64,000 bases of DNA from Proteles cristata cristata (GCA_017311185.1 JAESUZ010003530.1:744001-808000); one strand, 5' to 3'. Shown: positions 45,257 through 56,239, numbered from the stretch's first letter. Translations and numbers: made by a program. The notes: generated from the sequence alone by a model not told the origin.

Positions 45257-46540
45257 TTTCCCTCTTTTTTTTTTTTAAGCACTTGTTATTTATTTGGATT
45301 TATAACCTACTCAAATGATGCCTTGGTGTGGCAGGAAAACACGGACCCCCTGCAAAAGGAAACTAATCTATAAACGAGTGGAAAAATCAAATCCATCTGG
45401 GTATTTCAGGCACCGTTTTCAAAGGGACGTCTTTAAAAAGCATTCTCGGGATGTCAGGAAATATATTCGGTGGACAAGCCCATCTTGGCACAAATGCAGT
45501 TTTACTGAACATGATAAGGCCGTTCCAGGGAAGATGGGAGACGGTGAACCCCCTGCAGTACTGGATAATTTCATCAGGATGTTACAATGGCAGTTTCTGC
45601 AGAGGCACCCAGCTAGGTCATACGTTAGAGGTCTCCACTGGAAGCGGGTGCCAGCCTCTAGGCAGACTTAGCAAAGGAGGTACTAAGAACGGAGTCACCC
45701 AACTCTGAACCCTGACCCAGAGTCCCAGTCAATGTTGGCCACGGCAACACCAAAGGGTGGGGTTTGAGGAGATGGAAAAGAGGGGAGAGAGATTTCCTGG
45801 AGAGAGTTGTTGAAAGACCACAAAATCCCACCTGTATCTGCCCACACATGCAAAGGGGAGGGCTAGGAGGTTTCCCCTTTCATTTTAAACTGAGAGAGGG
45901 GCTTTGAAATCACCGACAAGTTTAATATACGGGACCCCTGTGGTCCAAGGCAACACATTTACCCAATGAGGTTCGAACCTGCGACTTAACAGCCATTCTG
46001 ATAACACAGAGGACTCTAGCTGAGCTGGAGAACAGCCCGCCCTCTCAGACCTTATCAGAGAAGCCTTGGATGTGGCTTCTCCATGACCAGCCAGGGCCTC
46101 ACTTGGGGACAGGCAGCCACAGGTCGCCCCTGGACCTGTCCACGAGGGGCCGCCTGCAGGGGTAAGTGGCATTCCAGCCTCCGGACTGCAGAAGGAGCTG
46201 AGGGGCAGGTACAAGCCACAAGCTGATACAGAACCTCCTGAAGGAAAGTGAAGGCGAGGATCCCCAGGGACTGTGAAGTCTTCAAAGAACTCACGGAAGG
46301 GCTATGGAAGAAAGAGCCTTCTGGAAGCAACTGCTTGGTGGAGGGGGAGCCGACATCAATGTAAGACTGCGACAGCCACACCAGAATTGTCCCACAGCAG
46401 CGCTCCATGCGGGGGGGGGGGGTGAGGTGGGGTGGGGGGTGGGGGGAGGGAGATCGCGCACGCATACACACTGATCCAGCTGCTCCCCAGCTGCAGGGAT
46501 AGGCCAGCTGACGGAGGGGCAAGAGGGAGTGACTTTAAAT
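45257..46540. other. unique intronic sequence with G-run
   Basis: Positions 45290-45660 are unique and free of repeats. A G-rich run lies at 46411-46451. No gene is recognised. Confidence 0.45.
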
Positions 46541-46549
46541 GAAAAACTG

Positions 46550-46786
46550 GGGCGCCTGGGTGGCTTAGTCGGTTGAGCGTCCGACTTTCGCTTGGGTCAT
46601 GATCTCGCGGTTCGTGGGTTTGAGCCCGGGTCGGGCTCTGTGCTGACTGCCAGCTCAGAGCCTGGGCCTGTTTCAGTCTGTGACTCCCTCTCTCTCTGAC
46701 CCTCCCCTGCTCATGCTGTCTCTCTCTCTCTCCCTAGAAATAAATAAAACTTCAAAAAAAAAAAAAACTTTAAAAAAAAAAAAAAA
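46550..46786 (+). mobile_element. CanSINE, plus, young-looking
   Basis: Head 'ggcgcctgggtggcttagtc', 'gactgccagctcagagcctg' body and two long A-runs at the tail. GAAAAACTG stands before it (46541-46549) and again just after the tail near 46787. Confidence 0.95.
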
Positions 46787-46843
46787 AGAAAAACTGTAGG
46801 GAAGCTTTCTTAACTTGCATGCCATGCAATTCACCCATTTAAA

Positions 46844-47065
46844 AACAGTTTTTTTTAATGTTTATTTATTCCTGAGAGAGAGACAGAGAGTGAGAAGGGG
46901 AGCGGCAGAAAGAAGGAGGGAGACACAGGATCCAAAGCAGGCTCCAGGCTCTGAGCTGTCAGCACAGAGCCCCATGGGGGGCTCGAACTCATGAACCGAG
47001 AGATCATGACCTGAATTAGAAACAACAGTCAGACGCTTAACCGACTGAGCCACCCAGGCATCCCG
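46844..47065 (-). mobile_element. CanSINE, minus, young-looking
   Basis: A complete copy. Its 18-bp target duplication GCAATTCACCCATTTAAA is perfect (46826-46843, 47066-47083), which fixes both borders. Confidence 0.97.
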
Positions 47066-47140
47066 GCAATTCACCCATTTAAAGTGTACTAGTTCATGGT
47101 TCCCAGTATACTCACAGAACTGGACATCCTTCATCACAAT

Positions 47141-47190
<50 letters not shown>

Positions 47191-47191
47191 A
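47141..47191. repeat. (TCTA)n tetranucleotide array
   Basis: About 12.5 uninterrupted units, lying exactly where the tail of the next minus-strand SINE should be. Confidence 0.98.
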
Positions 47192-47349
47192 TCTATTTTT
47201 GAGAGGGGGGGGAGAGAGAGAGAAGCGGAGCTTGTGTTCACCCAGAGTGGGGCTCAAGCTCACCCGAAACGGGATTGGAACCCATGAACCGTGAGATCAT
47301 GACCCAAGACAAAGTCAGAAGCTTCACGACGGAGCCACCCAGGCGCCCC
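47192..47349 (-). mobile_element. CanSINE, minus, shortened
   Basis: A GA-rich run, 'aacccatgaaccgtgagatc' and head end 'gagccacccaggcgcccc'. The middle is shortened or rearranged. The flanks TCATCACAA and CCTCACAA are a weak duplication. Confidence 0.92.
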
Positions 47350-47549
47350 TCCTCACAACAAATTGTGGAACATTTCCGTTATCTCAGGAAGAAGCCCTGT
47401 CCCTGGCACCCCCCACTTAGCTATCGCCCCCAGCCCTATGGAATCGTTACCCAGCCCTCTGCCTCTGTGCCTTTGTCTACTCCAGATGCTTGATGGAAGT
47501 GGAATCACACACCACGCGGTTCTCTGTGCCCGGCTCCTAAGTGAACAAA

Positions 47550-48795
47550 CCCTAAGAGTTGACCAGACACCCCGGCCCTGCCGCCTCCTGGGTGTGGGCT
47601 CAGCCGGCGCAGCAGGAGGCCGAGGCGGTGACCAAGATGTCCCCCCCTCTGTTCATGGCTTCCTTTAAGTGAAGTCCCCCACCTCTCCGGCTCGGCCTGA
47701 GCGCACAGGGAAACGAGTCTGCCTGCACACCCACCTCACGGCACGCATGATGGCGGGGGCCGTCATTCCGTGGGTGAGGTCGGTCCTTCCAGAGACAAAC
47801 TCCTGTCTCCTCCATGTTCCCATTCCCAAAGGCGCACACGTCAGGGCCTCCGGAAACACTTATTTGCTGGCTGGGGATGCAGGGCGGCTGAAGAGAGCGG
47901 ATGCCCTGGGGCTGCCGGGGTGTGGGCTGAGTCCCCGGGTGTGGGGTGCCCAGAGGCACACGCTGCTGGGGAGGCCAGGAGGCCGCGGCAGGCAGCCGAC
48001 CAACTCTATCACTTCCTGGTTAGGTTTTATGTGTTTCCTGGCCTTTCAGGTTCTTGGTCACTGACGTCTGCTGCTCGGAATGGCTCTGGAGGCAAACTGG
48101 AGAGTTGAAAACGGTCTGCGATACTTTGCTCGTCCCCATCCTGGGCGCCCTGTTTGCACGTGCCTTGCCCCTGGACCCAGGACGGCCCCCACGCCCCACC
48201 TTGGTGACCTTTCCCTTTCTGGCATCCATCTCTCCTCATCTCCTCCCTCAAAGCCAGACACCAGGCAACTAGGAAGGTGAAGGTCACACTGATGTGCATT
48301 AGCGCTCCCCAGGGGGCTCTGCCCCCATTCAGGTAACACGGGGTCCTTTTGCCAGAGCCTCTGGAGATGGGGAAGCCCGTCCTTAGAACGCAGGAGCAAG
48401 AGCGGATCCGCCCAAGAAATCCCAGATGTCGTTTTCAATGGCCAAGAGTGCTTTTCCAGGGAGAGCCCAGCCTGGCTTCCTGCAGCCCCAGACATGGTGA
48501 GGATGCTGTGGGCTGGGAGGGGACTCACGGGGGAAGATGTCACCTCCGGGGTGGAGCACGTGACAGGCACTGAGCGCCTGCCACGCTTCCCCAGCCGCCA
48601 ACCATCCCCTCCTGCAGGCCTGGCGCTTCCACCCAGTGATCCTGGCCGCTGGAGATGCGACATCCCCATCTCACAAAAGGGGCCCAGGGAGCTGGGCCAC
48701 CACCACACTGCGAGGGGAAGGCACGGAGGGTCCTGGTGTTCCCACTGGGGACTCTGGCAAGTCTGACCCCCGCCTGTACCCAGCTCGTCCCCACC
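47550..48795. other. unique GC-rich intronic sequence
   Basis: Long open frames on both strands (for example minus 48058-48888) have no recognisable domain and come from base composition. An eroded MIR may lie near 48640-48700. Confidence 0.4.
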
Positions 48796-48799
48796 CCCC

Positions 48800-48945
48800 A
48801 CGCCCGTGAAGCGGGCATGACCTTCACCAACTCCAGTTCCAAATGAGGAACCAGGCTCCACGAGACAGAGTAGCCTGACCAAGGTCACTCAGCCAGTCAG
48901 CGGAAACTTGAACCCAAGACTGGCTAACTCCAAGGGCGGACTTCA
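48800..48945 (-). mobile_element. MIR, minus
   Basis: 'ctgaccaaggtcactcagcc' and 'ggaaacttgaacccaagact'. Confidence 0.6.
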
Positions 48946-49054
48946 GGAGCCCAGCCTCCCCACTGCTGCTGCGCCTGCTGGCTGATCTGAAAATGGCCTG
49001 GGGTCGCTGTGACAGAGGGCCACAGACACAAGTGGGAAGAAGTGAGGGTGCTCC

Positions 49055-49360
49055 TGTGTGGACGTGTGTGTGCGCGCGCATGTGTGTGTGGGTCTATAAC
49101 CGCATTGGTGTTGTTTGCGTGTCTGTGTATACATACGTGTACTGTGTCCATGTGAACTGTGTCTGTATCTAGGTGTGTATGTGTCCATGTGCGTTTGTAT
49201 GTACAGATGCATATTTGTGTGTATTCCTGTGTGCGTGTGTGTCTATACAATGCGGATGTGTCTGTGTGGATGTGAGTACGTGTCTGTGTGTGCTTGTGTG
49301 TTAGTAGGTATCTGAGTACATCTGTGTCTCTGTGTGTGTGTGTTTGTATATGAGCGTGTA
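49055..49360. repeat. degenerate (GT)n-rich region
   Basis: About 300 bases of interrupted GT/GTAT repeats. It gives low-complexity open frames on both strands (Cys/Val-rich, His/Thr-rich) that are not genes. Confidence 0.9.
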
Positions 49361-49714
49361 AATAACCCCATACCTGTTGGGGGAGACTCAGGAGACAGGC
49401 CCCCCTCTACAGTGGAAAGTTACTCATTTTTTTCAGTTAATAGGAAACAAAGGAATCTTTTCTTAAAGGTCTGCTTCGGGGCCCCAGAATGTAAACTTTA
49501 TGCAACTAGGTTTACAGTCTCTAAGAGAAGAATGTTCTTTGAAGATCAAGCTTGAGAAAATTGCTGCATTTCAAACCTTCCTGACTCCTCCATGGTGAGA
49601 AATATGGCATTTCATTCCACATACGTTGAATATATGTGTGTACATGTATATATATTTCTTAAAACAATACTTGCCCTTACCATGTGTAATATGCTTTGAT
49701 ATTTTAAATTCTTT
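49361..49714. other. unique intronic sequence, AT-rich
   Basis: No repeat recognised at 49430-49620. A short TATATA patch follows at 49630-49660. Confidence 0.45.
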
Positions 49715-49727
49715 TCTATATTTTTTT

Positions 49728-49947
49728 ATTTTTGAAATTTTTTTGTAGTTTATTTATTTTTGGGACAGAGAGAGACAGAGCATGAGTGGGGGAAGGGCAG
49801 CGAGAAAGGGAGACACAGAATCTGAAACAGGCTCCAGGCCCTGAGCTGTCAGCACAGAACCCGACACGGGGCTCGAACCCACAAACTGTGAGATCATGAC
49901 CTGAGCTGAAGTTGGACGCTTAACCGACTGAGCCATCCAGGCACCCC
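49728..49947 (-). mobile_element. CanSINE, minus
   Basis: 'tttatttatttttgggacag', 'caggctccaggccctgagct' and head end 'gagccatccaggcacccc'. T-rich flanks similar to TCTATTTCTTTTT stand on both sides. Confidence 0.93.
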
Positions 49948-50064
49948 TCTATTTCTTTTTTAAAAAATGCTAGCTGTGAGCTGCTACACTGATGTCACAC
50001 TCATGGAGCAGAGCCTACAATCTGAACACAGGTCTAGGGTGACCCTTCCCTGGCTCTGCAGAAT

Positions 50065-50320
50065 GAGATTTCATTCATCCATTTAACAAATAAACACGAG
50101 GCAGTTGCTGCGTGACAGTTACTTTTCTAGGTTCTTTGGAAACCAGTTTCCTGCCCTCCTCGCACTTTTGTTCTAACAGAGAAAATGAACCACGAACCTG
50201 GAAACATTTACAGAAGATCATTTCAGGTGGCCAACAAGGATTATGAAGGCAATTCGGTGGGCTGGTCAGGGAGGACTTCTCTGAGGAGGTGACGTTTCTA
50301 CTGAGACCCCCTGTGATAAG
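50065..50320 (+). mobile_element. ancient interspersed repeat, L2/MIR-type
   Basis: 'gaggacttctctgaggaggt' and 'gacgtttctactgagacccc' match a widespread old mammalian repeat. I cannot name the family with certainty. Confidence 0.4.
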
Positions 50321-50829
50321 GAGTTGGCCAAGGCAAGAAGTGGGGGAGAAAGGCTATTCTGTATTTGGTGTCCCACCTCTACCATCAAAGGTTAGACACA
50401 GGCCTGGATTGGGATTGGCTGGGACTGTGTCCCTCCGTCCCCAGCACCTCCTGTCCTCTCCCGTGTCAGCTACGTTTTATCCCAACACCCCACATTAGAA
50501 TTCAGCAGCTCCGCATGGGCACATACTCATTTTTTCCCCGGAACATACAAAATGATGTTTGGTCCGATTAATGCTGTCATTAAGGCAAAGTCCCTGAAGA
50601 CACGGCTGATTTTGTGCAGGGTGATTCGCTGGGCAGCAAAGCTCAGAACTGAGGAGGCAGAGGACAGGCAATGGGGCGCAGACAGCCACGCGTGGGACAG
50701 CCCACGAGAAAGGGGCCAAGATGGCGATGGGCCAGCCTCGCCCTCCAGGCTGTCCCACGGCTCCTGCAGAGGTGTCTGCGTGGCCAGCAACCTCGCCACC
50801 TTCATGTTCTCGCTCAAACACCATCCTGC
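50321..50829. other. unique intronic sequence, nothing recognised
   Basis: No gene or repeat recognised. Confidence 0.4.
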
Positions 50830-50990
50830 CTTGGAGCCTCCCCCCCGACCCCCTCCCCCACTATTTAGACTACGGCCCCCCTCCTGCCTGGTTATCTCAT
50901 TATTGCCTGGTTCCTGGTCTAGAATGTCAGCTCCACAAAGGCGGGGATTTGCCTGTGTTGGGCCCCATCTTGTACACAGCTGATGCCTAG
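50830..50990 (+). mobile_element. L2 3' end, plus
   Basis: 'ctagaatgtcagctccacaa', 'aggcggggatttgcctgtgt' and 'gatgcctagtaaatagctat' match L2 well. Confidence 0.8.
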
Positions 50991-51019
50991 TAAATAGCTA
51001 TTGCACGGCTCAGTAGGTA

Positions 51020-51250
51020 ACAGCTTCCATTTAGGGAGCACCTACTATGTGCCGGGCTCTTTACATCCACGGTCTCAAGGCCTCAAAGAAATCCTGCGAG
51101 GTGGTGGTTATCATTCCAATTTTACAGATGATAACACAAAGGCTCAGAGAGGTGAAGTGAAGGCACTGAGGAAGCGACAGATGTGGGTGAGAACTTGGGT
51201 CTCCCTGACTCCAAACCCACCAGCCACAAAGTATCCACTCACATAACAAT
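51020..51250 (-). mobile_element. MIR, minus
   Basis: 'gagcacctactatgtgccgg', 'attttacagatgataacaca' and 'ctcagagaggtgaagtgaag'. Confidence 0.85.
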
Positions 51251-52145
51251 ACTTCTGTATAAACCAGATGACCCAAACCAAGATCCTTCCAGAAGCAAGC
51301 TCGGTAGGCACAGAGTGCTCTCTTTGTTTTGCCTAAAGAAAGGCAGAGGGTGTGTGGTTAATCAGGAGAGGTGTCTCTCTGCTAAACGGCTGGGTCAACC
51401 CCTCCGAGTGGAGGGAAAGTTTCATGGTGTGTTGCTCTTACTAAGAAATTTCCAGGCTCTTTGTTTTTCAAACACACTGAGGCACATGGAACATAAATCG
51501 GCAGAAACTCATGCCACTGAACACCCTCCTCTGACTGTCCTGAGGTTGAAGCTGGGTGTGGTCCTCAGAGCCCCAGAGGGGTCTTCCTAGGGGCCAAGGT
51601 GGCCCAGCAAGGCGCGACCAACAACCTTCCATTCCCTCTGTACCTCGGGGACAGGCGGCCGAGGCCGAGGTCACCAGGGGAGGCCTCTGAAGGCTGGGGC
51701 TCTGGGAACACCAACAGAGTGGTTTTGCTTGGGGACATCAGCTGCTTCAAATTATGAACTGCTCCAGACACAGTGCACATTAACACACTTTTCAGCCCTG
51801 GAAGGGGACCAAGGGACGCAGGCCACAGCCTTCATCTTCAGACTCTTGTGGGGCAGAGCTTCCGGCTGAGAGGCCGGGGCAGGAAAGGGCAGAGGTAGAA
51901 GGTCCCAACCCCCTTCCCTGACCAGCAGCCGCTAACGGGACGCCTGTGCGGAGCCTGAACGCCAACGGGGGCGGGGGAGCCGCCCCGCCCCACGTCACCC
52001 TCTCCCTCTCCCCTACATCGTCAGTTCGACAAACGTTCGAGACCCTGCTCGGTGGCTGGCATCAGGCCAGGCCCTGGACACATGACCCGCTCAGCTAACC
52101 TTAGCGTCTGCTGGGAATCAGCCACTGCGAGAACACAGGAGCAGC
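51251..52145. other. unique intronic sequence, nothing recognised
   Basis: GC content rises towards the right end. No gene or repeat recognised. Confidence 0.4.
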
Positions 52146-52149
52146 TAAC

Positions 52150-52265
52150 AGCTTCGGGGCCAGGCTCCTTCTAAATGCTTCTCACATGTTAACTCATTCA
52201 TCCTCACGACCTCAGAAGTGATTTCTAAGCGGAGGCCTGGAGGAAGTGAGGAAGCTAACCGGGAG
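52150..52265 (-). mobile_element. MIR fragment, minus
   Basis: 'tctcacatgttaactcattc' and 'ctcacgacctcagaagtg'. Confidence 0.5.
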
Positions 52266-52279
52266 CACATCTAGGGAAG

Positions 52280-53070
52280 TGAGACAAAGCCGAGTCGGGC
52301 ACGTGCCGGGTGCGTGCTGCGGGGACCCCGTGAGCCTGGGACGCGGCGAGGGGCCTTCCCTGGGCGGTGGATGGTGGTACCGACTGCCACGCTCTGTGTT
52401 CTCCAACGGCTGTGCTGCAGCACTAGAATGTTCCGTGGTGGGTGGAGGGGTGGAGGCTGGGAGAACCAGAGAGAGGGGGAGGATGGGGAGAAGCCGCTGG
52501 ACCCCTCTCGTGAAGGTGGCACTGAGACGATGTGCTTGCAGGCTGAGCACGTGCATGGAAGAGAGGGCGTCCAGGAAGGCAGCGTGGGTGATGCTCTGCG
52601 CAGCGGGAAGAGCAGGCTGCCATTGGCCGAGGCGGGAGATGGGAGATGAGCCAATCCCAGGCCTGTTAAATTCGCAACGTCCAACGAAGACGTCCAGGAA
52701 GCGGATGGGGAGACACGTCTGGGGCGCAGGGGGCCGGTATGTTCGCAGAGCAATACAGTGAATGGGCCCTGCGGCCGCTCCACGCGGTAGACGCTCTCGT
52801 GTGCCCCCAATGGGCAGGCACTGCCGCAGCGGGCGCAGCAGGGAAGCCTCATCCTGGGGAGCTTACCTGAACCAGCAGGCGTGGGAGCACAAGGCGACCA
52901 GGTAAGAGGCCAGGAGAGCCTGCGAGGCCAGCGTGTCTGGCTCTTAGTCCCAGAGGGGTGTGGGTGTGGGGCCGCAGGGCCGGGAGGTCAGCCGTGACCA
53001 CCCGCCTGCTGAACCTCCTTCCCGGGCGGCGGCGCCCAGCAGCTGCCAAGGCACATGGGGGCCTCGGACG
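52280..53070. promoter_or_regulatory. GC-rich, CpG-rich block, candidate regulatory region
   Basis: CpG pairs cluster at 52285-52380 and again at 52730-53070 (for example CGGGCGGCGGCGCCC near 53024). No repeat is recognised. Open frames on both strands look compositional. Confidence 0.35.
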
Positions 53071-53429
53071 CCAGGCCTGCATTAGATCTGAACGGTGTCC
53101 AATTTGCTGGAATCCATTATCGACTCTCGCTGACCCGCTGTCTGCCCTTGGAGAAATGTCTAAACTGTACGGTCGGAGCCAACACTAGCTGAGACAAATA
53201 GCCGGGGGTGCGTTAATGTTTCCAATGTGCTTTAAGACACTGCTGGGGGCAGGGTGGCTGGGAAGGAGCCCACGGAGCAGGGAGGGAGAGATGACCTGCT
53301 GCATTGGGCTGGGATGAAGGGCTGAGATGAGGAGCTGTCTGTTCCCTTCCTGAAGCTTCTTAAGGGACCCTGAGGAATCACCTGGGCCCAGTTGTCCAAT
53401 ACCCCACAGGCCCACATCTTCACACCTAC
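53071..53429. other. unique intronic sequence, nothing recognised
   Basis: No gene or repeat recognised. Confidence 0.4.
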
Positions 53430-53625
53430 ATCCAGGGCACAGGTTCAGGGCTGCCCCAGGTCGCCAGCCCTGCTGGCTGTGTGACTCTGGGCAAAGGACT
53501 CACCCTCTCTGTGCCTCAGTGTCCACATACATCCATCTCATAGGATTTTTGAAAGGATGCGATGAAATAGCAGAGCATGAACTAGAACAGCGTCTGTCAC
53601 ACGGTAGGAACTCACTAATTGTTAA
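53430..53625 (+). mobile_element. MIR, plus, well preserved
   Basis: 'gctgtgtgactctgggcaaa', 'ctctctgtgcctcagtgtcc' and 'gtctgtcacacggtaggaac'. Confidence 0.85.
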
Positions 53626-54479
53626 CGACGATGATTTACTGAGCACCTAGAATGTACTGGCATGACGGATGCCTGTCCACTGCCCATGTCAAAGAAATCC
53701 TTAATGCTAGCACATTCTAGATGAGTTATCCAAGGTGAAGAAACTCTCCCCAAGGATCTCTGAAAATGGAAGAGAGCAGGTTTTCTCAGCCTGTTTGTTG
53801 AATGAATAAAAGATGGGTTTTTAGAATCCAAGGTCACATGACCACATGTTCAGAGCAGCACGTGAACTTGTGAGTTGTGCCCACCCCAGCCCAACCTGGC
53901 TACCAGGGATGTATGCCTACTGTACATCCACCCTGACCTCCACCCAGATGAGCCTGAACTGGAAATATACTGGGAACGCATGATTGGGCTGGGGGACAGT
54001 CTATGGCCAGGGCCACACTGTGCCTCTCCCAGGTGGGCATCAGGCTCCATCCTCCCTGCCCGGTCCCACGAGGATTGAACACACTGACCAGCCTTGGGGT
54101 GGCCCAGGTCCCTGCCTCCCACTTAATTCCCCGACTGCATCCCTGACTTTCTACCCTGAAGTCCTACCTGCAGGACCACACTGGTCTGCTCAATGCCGAG
54201 CATCCCTGAATGCCGTCTCCAGCGTCTGCTTGACTCCCAGGCAGCCCAGACCGCCACCCCACCTATAATCATCTCCAGGCCCCTCTTAGGCTTTGAGAAT
54301 AGCCCACCCATGGTGTGCCTGAGGGGTACACTTCACAGAAAGCAGGGATCTTCTGGTTTCAACCTCAGTGATTTGTTTTGCCTGGTCTTCCATAATTTTG
54401 GGGATGAAAATGTCTTATTATGAGATTTTTCAGATACATCAAAAGGATTGGCCCCATAACTTTAATAGAATTATAAGCT
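53626..54479. other. unique intronic sequence, nothing firm
   Basis: A possible eroded L2 lies at 54130-54340. No gene recognised. Confidence 0.35.
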
Positions 54480-54930
54480 GGTGGAAAGGGTGAAGGCCTT
54501 ATGGATCCAAAGACTCGAGTTCAGATTCAGCAAGGCCTCTCCCCTTGGACTCAGCCCCTTTGAGACTCAACTTTCCCACTTGTGTCAGATGGGGCGGTTA
54601 TGAAGATGAAGTGAGACCATGTATGTAATGAACATGTAAAGGGACTGGACCGTGGCAGGGGCTTAGCATTATTTATTTTTATTAAAAAAATTTTTTTAAT
54701 GTTTTTATTTACTTCTGAAAGAGAGAGAGAGAGAGAAAGCGTGAGCACAAGAAGGTCAGAGAGGGAGACACAGAATCTGAAGTAGGCTTCAGGCTGAGCT
54801 AGCTGTCAGCACAGAGCCCAATGTGGGGCTCAAACCCACGAACCGTGAGATCATGACCTGAGCCAAAGTCGGACGCTCAACCGACTGAGCCACCCACGTG
54901 CCCCAAGGGACTTAGCATTATTATTATTGT
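54480..54930 (+). mobile_element. MIR, plus, split by a SINE near its 3' end
   Basis: 'gcccctttgagactcaactt' and 'cttgtgtcagatggggcggt' at the left. The 3' end 'ggcttagcattatt' is duplicated on both sides of the CanSINE at 54674-54906. Confidence 0.65.
54674..54906 (-). mobile_element. CanSINE, minus
   Basis: Complete, with head end 'gagccacccacgtgcccc'. Its 16-bp target duplication has one mismatch, GGGGCTTAGCATTATT (54658-54673) and GGGACTTAGCATTATT (54907-54922). Confidence 0.95.
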
Positions 54931-55159
54931 TACTGTTGCTGTTATTTTTTGCCTATCTGCTCCTGTGAGCTTTCCTTTCTGAATCTTATGGCTGCTTACA
55001 TCCTTAAACTTCTCACTGTGCCATTTTCCGTAAAGCTGTCGCAATGGGGGAAAAACCTCCCTTCACTGGGATATTGGAGGCTATCCCAATAATGCTTGTC
55101 ATTGTACAGGTACCCAATAAAGGTTTTTGAAACTGCCATCTAACATAACTAATACTAAT

Positions 55160-55400
55160 ACTAATATATTACCAGGTGCCAGATACTGTGCTAATTGCTT
55201 TATAAACATTATTCTCACGTAACCCCGTCGATCTTAACATAGGAGCTTACTACTAGTACTACCCCCCATTTTACAGATGAGGAAACTGAGGTGCTGGGTT
55301 AGTTTGCCCAAAGTTATACAACTAGTAAGATGTGGGGATGAGATTAGAACCCAGATGATTTAACTTTGGAATCTGCCCTTGTGGCCACCATACTGCCTCA
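55160..55400 (-). mobile_element. MIR, minus, nearly full length
   Basis: 'caggtgccagatactgtgct', 'attttacagatgaggaaact' and 'gagattagaacccagatgat'. Confidence 0.88.
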
Positions 55401-55799
55401 TGAATACGTCATTTTCAGAGCAAATATCGAAGGAAAAAAACCCACTGATGTTTATTTAATCTGGGATTTCCAGAGCTGAGTCATGAATCATGGGCAATGG
55501 GTAAGATGAATTCCAGAAGTTGTGTGTGGACAGCTGTAAGGAAGACAGGCATCAAAGCTTATAAGGATGGTCAGGACTATTTCTGGTTCTAAGTGAAACC
55601 AAGAGGCGATCATGGAAAGGATTAAGCAGAAGATGAAATGATGCAGTCCCAGTGAGGCTTCTGACCTCGCCACTTGGCACGCTGGGGACAGCATTTCCTG
55701 CCCCTGCCAAGCAGTATTCTGCAGCCACCACAAGGGGCAGGTAAGAGACTTTCTCTGAATCACTGAAGAGATCCAATCCCAAGTGGATAACTGGGCTCC
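55401..55799. other. unique intronic sequence, nothing recognised
   Basis: No gene or repeat recognised. Confidence 0.4.
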
Positions 55800-56130
55800 C
55801 ATTACTCTTCTTATTTTACAGACGAGAAAACTGAGGCCCGGGGAGGTGAAACAGCTTGTTTAAGGTCCCACAACAGGGGTGCCTGGGTGGCTCAGTCAGT
55901 CAAGTGTCCAACTTTGGCTCAGGTCATGATCTCACAGTTCGTGGGTTTGAGCCCCGCATCGGGCTCTGTGCTGACAGCTAGCTCAGAGCCTGGAGCCTGC
56001 TTCGGATTCTGTGTCTCCCTCTCTCTCTCTGACCCTCCCCTGCTCACACTGCCTCTCTCTCTCTCTCTCAGAAATAAATAAAACATTAAAAAAAAATTAA
56101 GGTCCCATGACAGGTAAGCAGAAGCCATGT
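55800..56130 (-). mobile_element. MIR, minus, split by a SINE
   Basis: 'ttattttacagacgagaaaa' and 'ctgaggcccggggaggtgaa' left of the CanSINE, and the resumed 'aaggtcccatgacaggtaag' right of it. Confidence 0.78.
55877..56096 (+). mobile_element. CanSINE, plus
   Basis: Head 'ggtgcctgggtggctcagtc', 'gctgacagctagctcagagc' body, (CT)n and tail. The target duplication starts TTAAGGTCCCA on both sides (about 55860-55876 and 56097-56113, two mismatches). Confidence 0.95.
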
Positions 56131-56239
56131 GTTACCGATTAACCTCATTCATTCATCCAACAGACACACAATGAACACCAACTATCGGGAATTCACCAGG
56201 AGACAAATGCCATGTTCTCAAGTGACTCAGCAATCCACA

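Larger units (their letters stand above)
46800..47545 (-). mobile_element. L1M 3' end, minus, interrupted by two SINEs
   Basis: Parts: 'gcaattcacccatttaaa', 'cccagtatactcacagaact', then 'ctcacaacaaattgtggaac' and 'gatggaagtggaatcacac'. They follow the reverse of the old L1 3'UTR and are split by CanSINEs at 46844-47065 and 47192-47349. Confidence 0.65.

Noticed and set aside
47141..47191. Regularly spaced short repeat (CRISPR-like at first glance)
   Set aside because: It is a plain TCTA microsatellite without spacers, in a mammalian genome.
48058..48888. 276-codon minus-strand open frame
   Set aside because: GC-rich chance frame that overlaps MIR-like sequence at its upstream end. No recognisable motif, signal peptide or family.
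49055..49360. Cys/Val-rich and His/Thr-rich open frames
   Set aside because: They are translations of a degenerate GT microsatellite.
52271..52852. Overlapping long open frames on both strands
   Set aside because: They lie in the CpG-rich block at 52-53 kb. Frames are open on both strands at once and show no domain.
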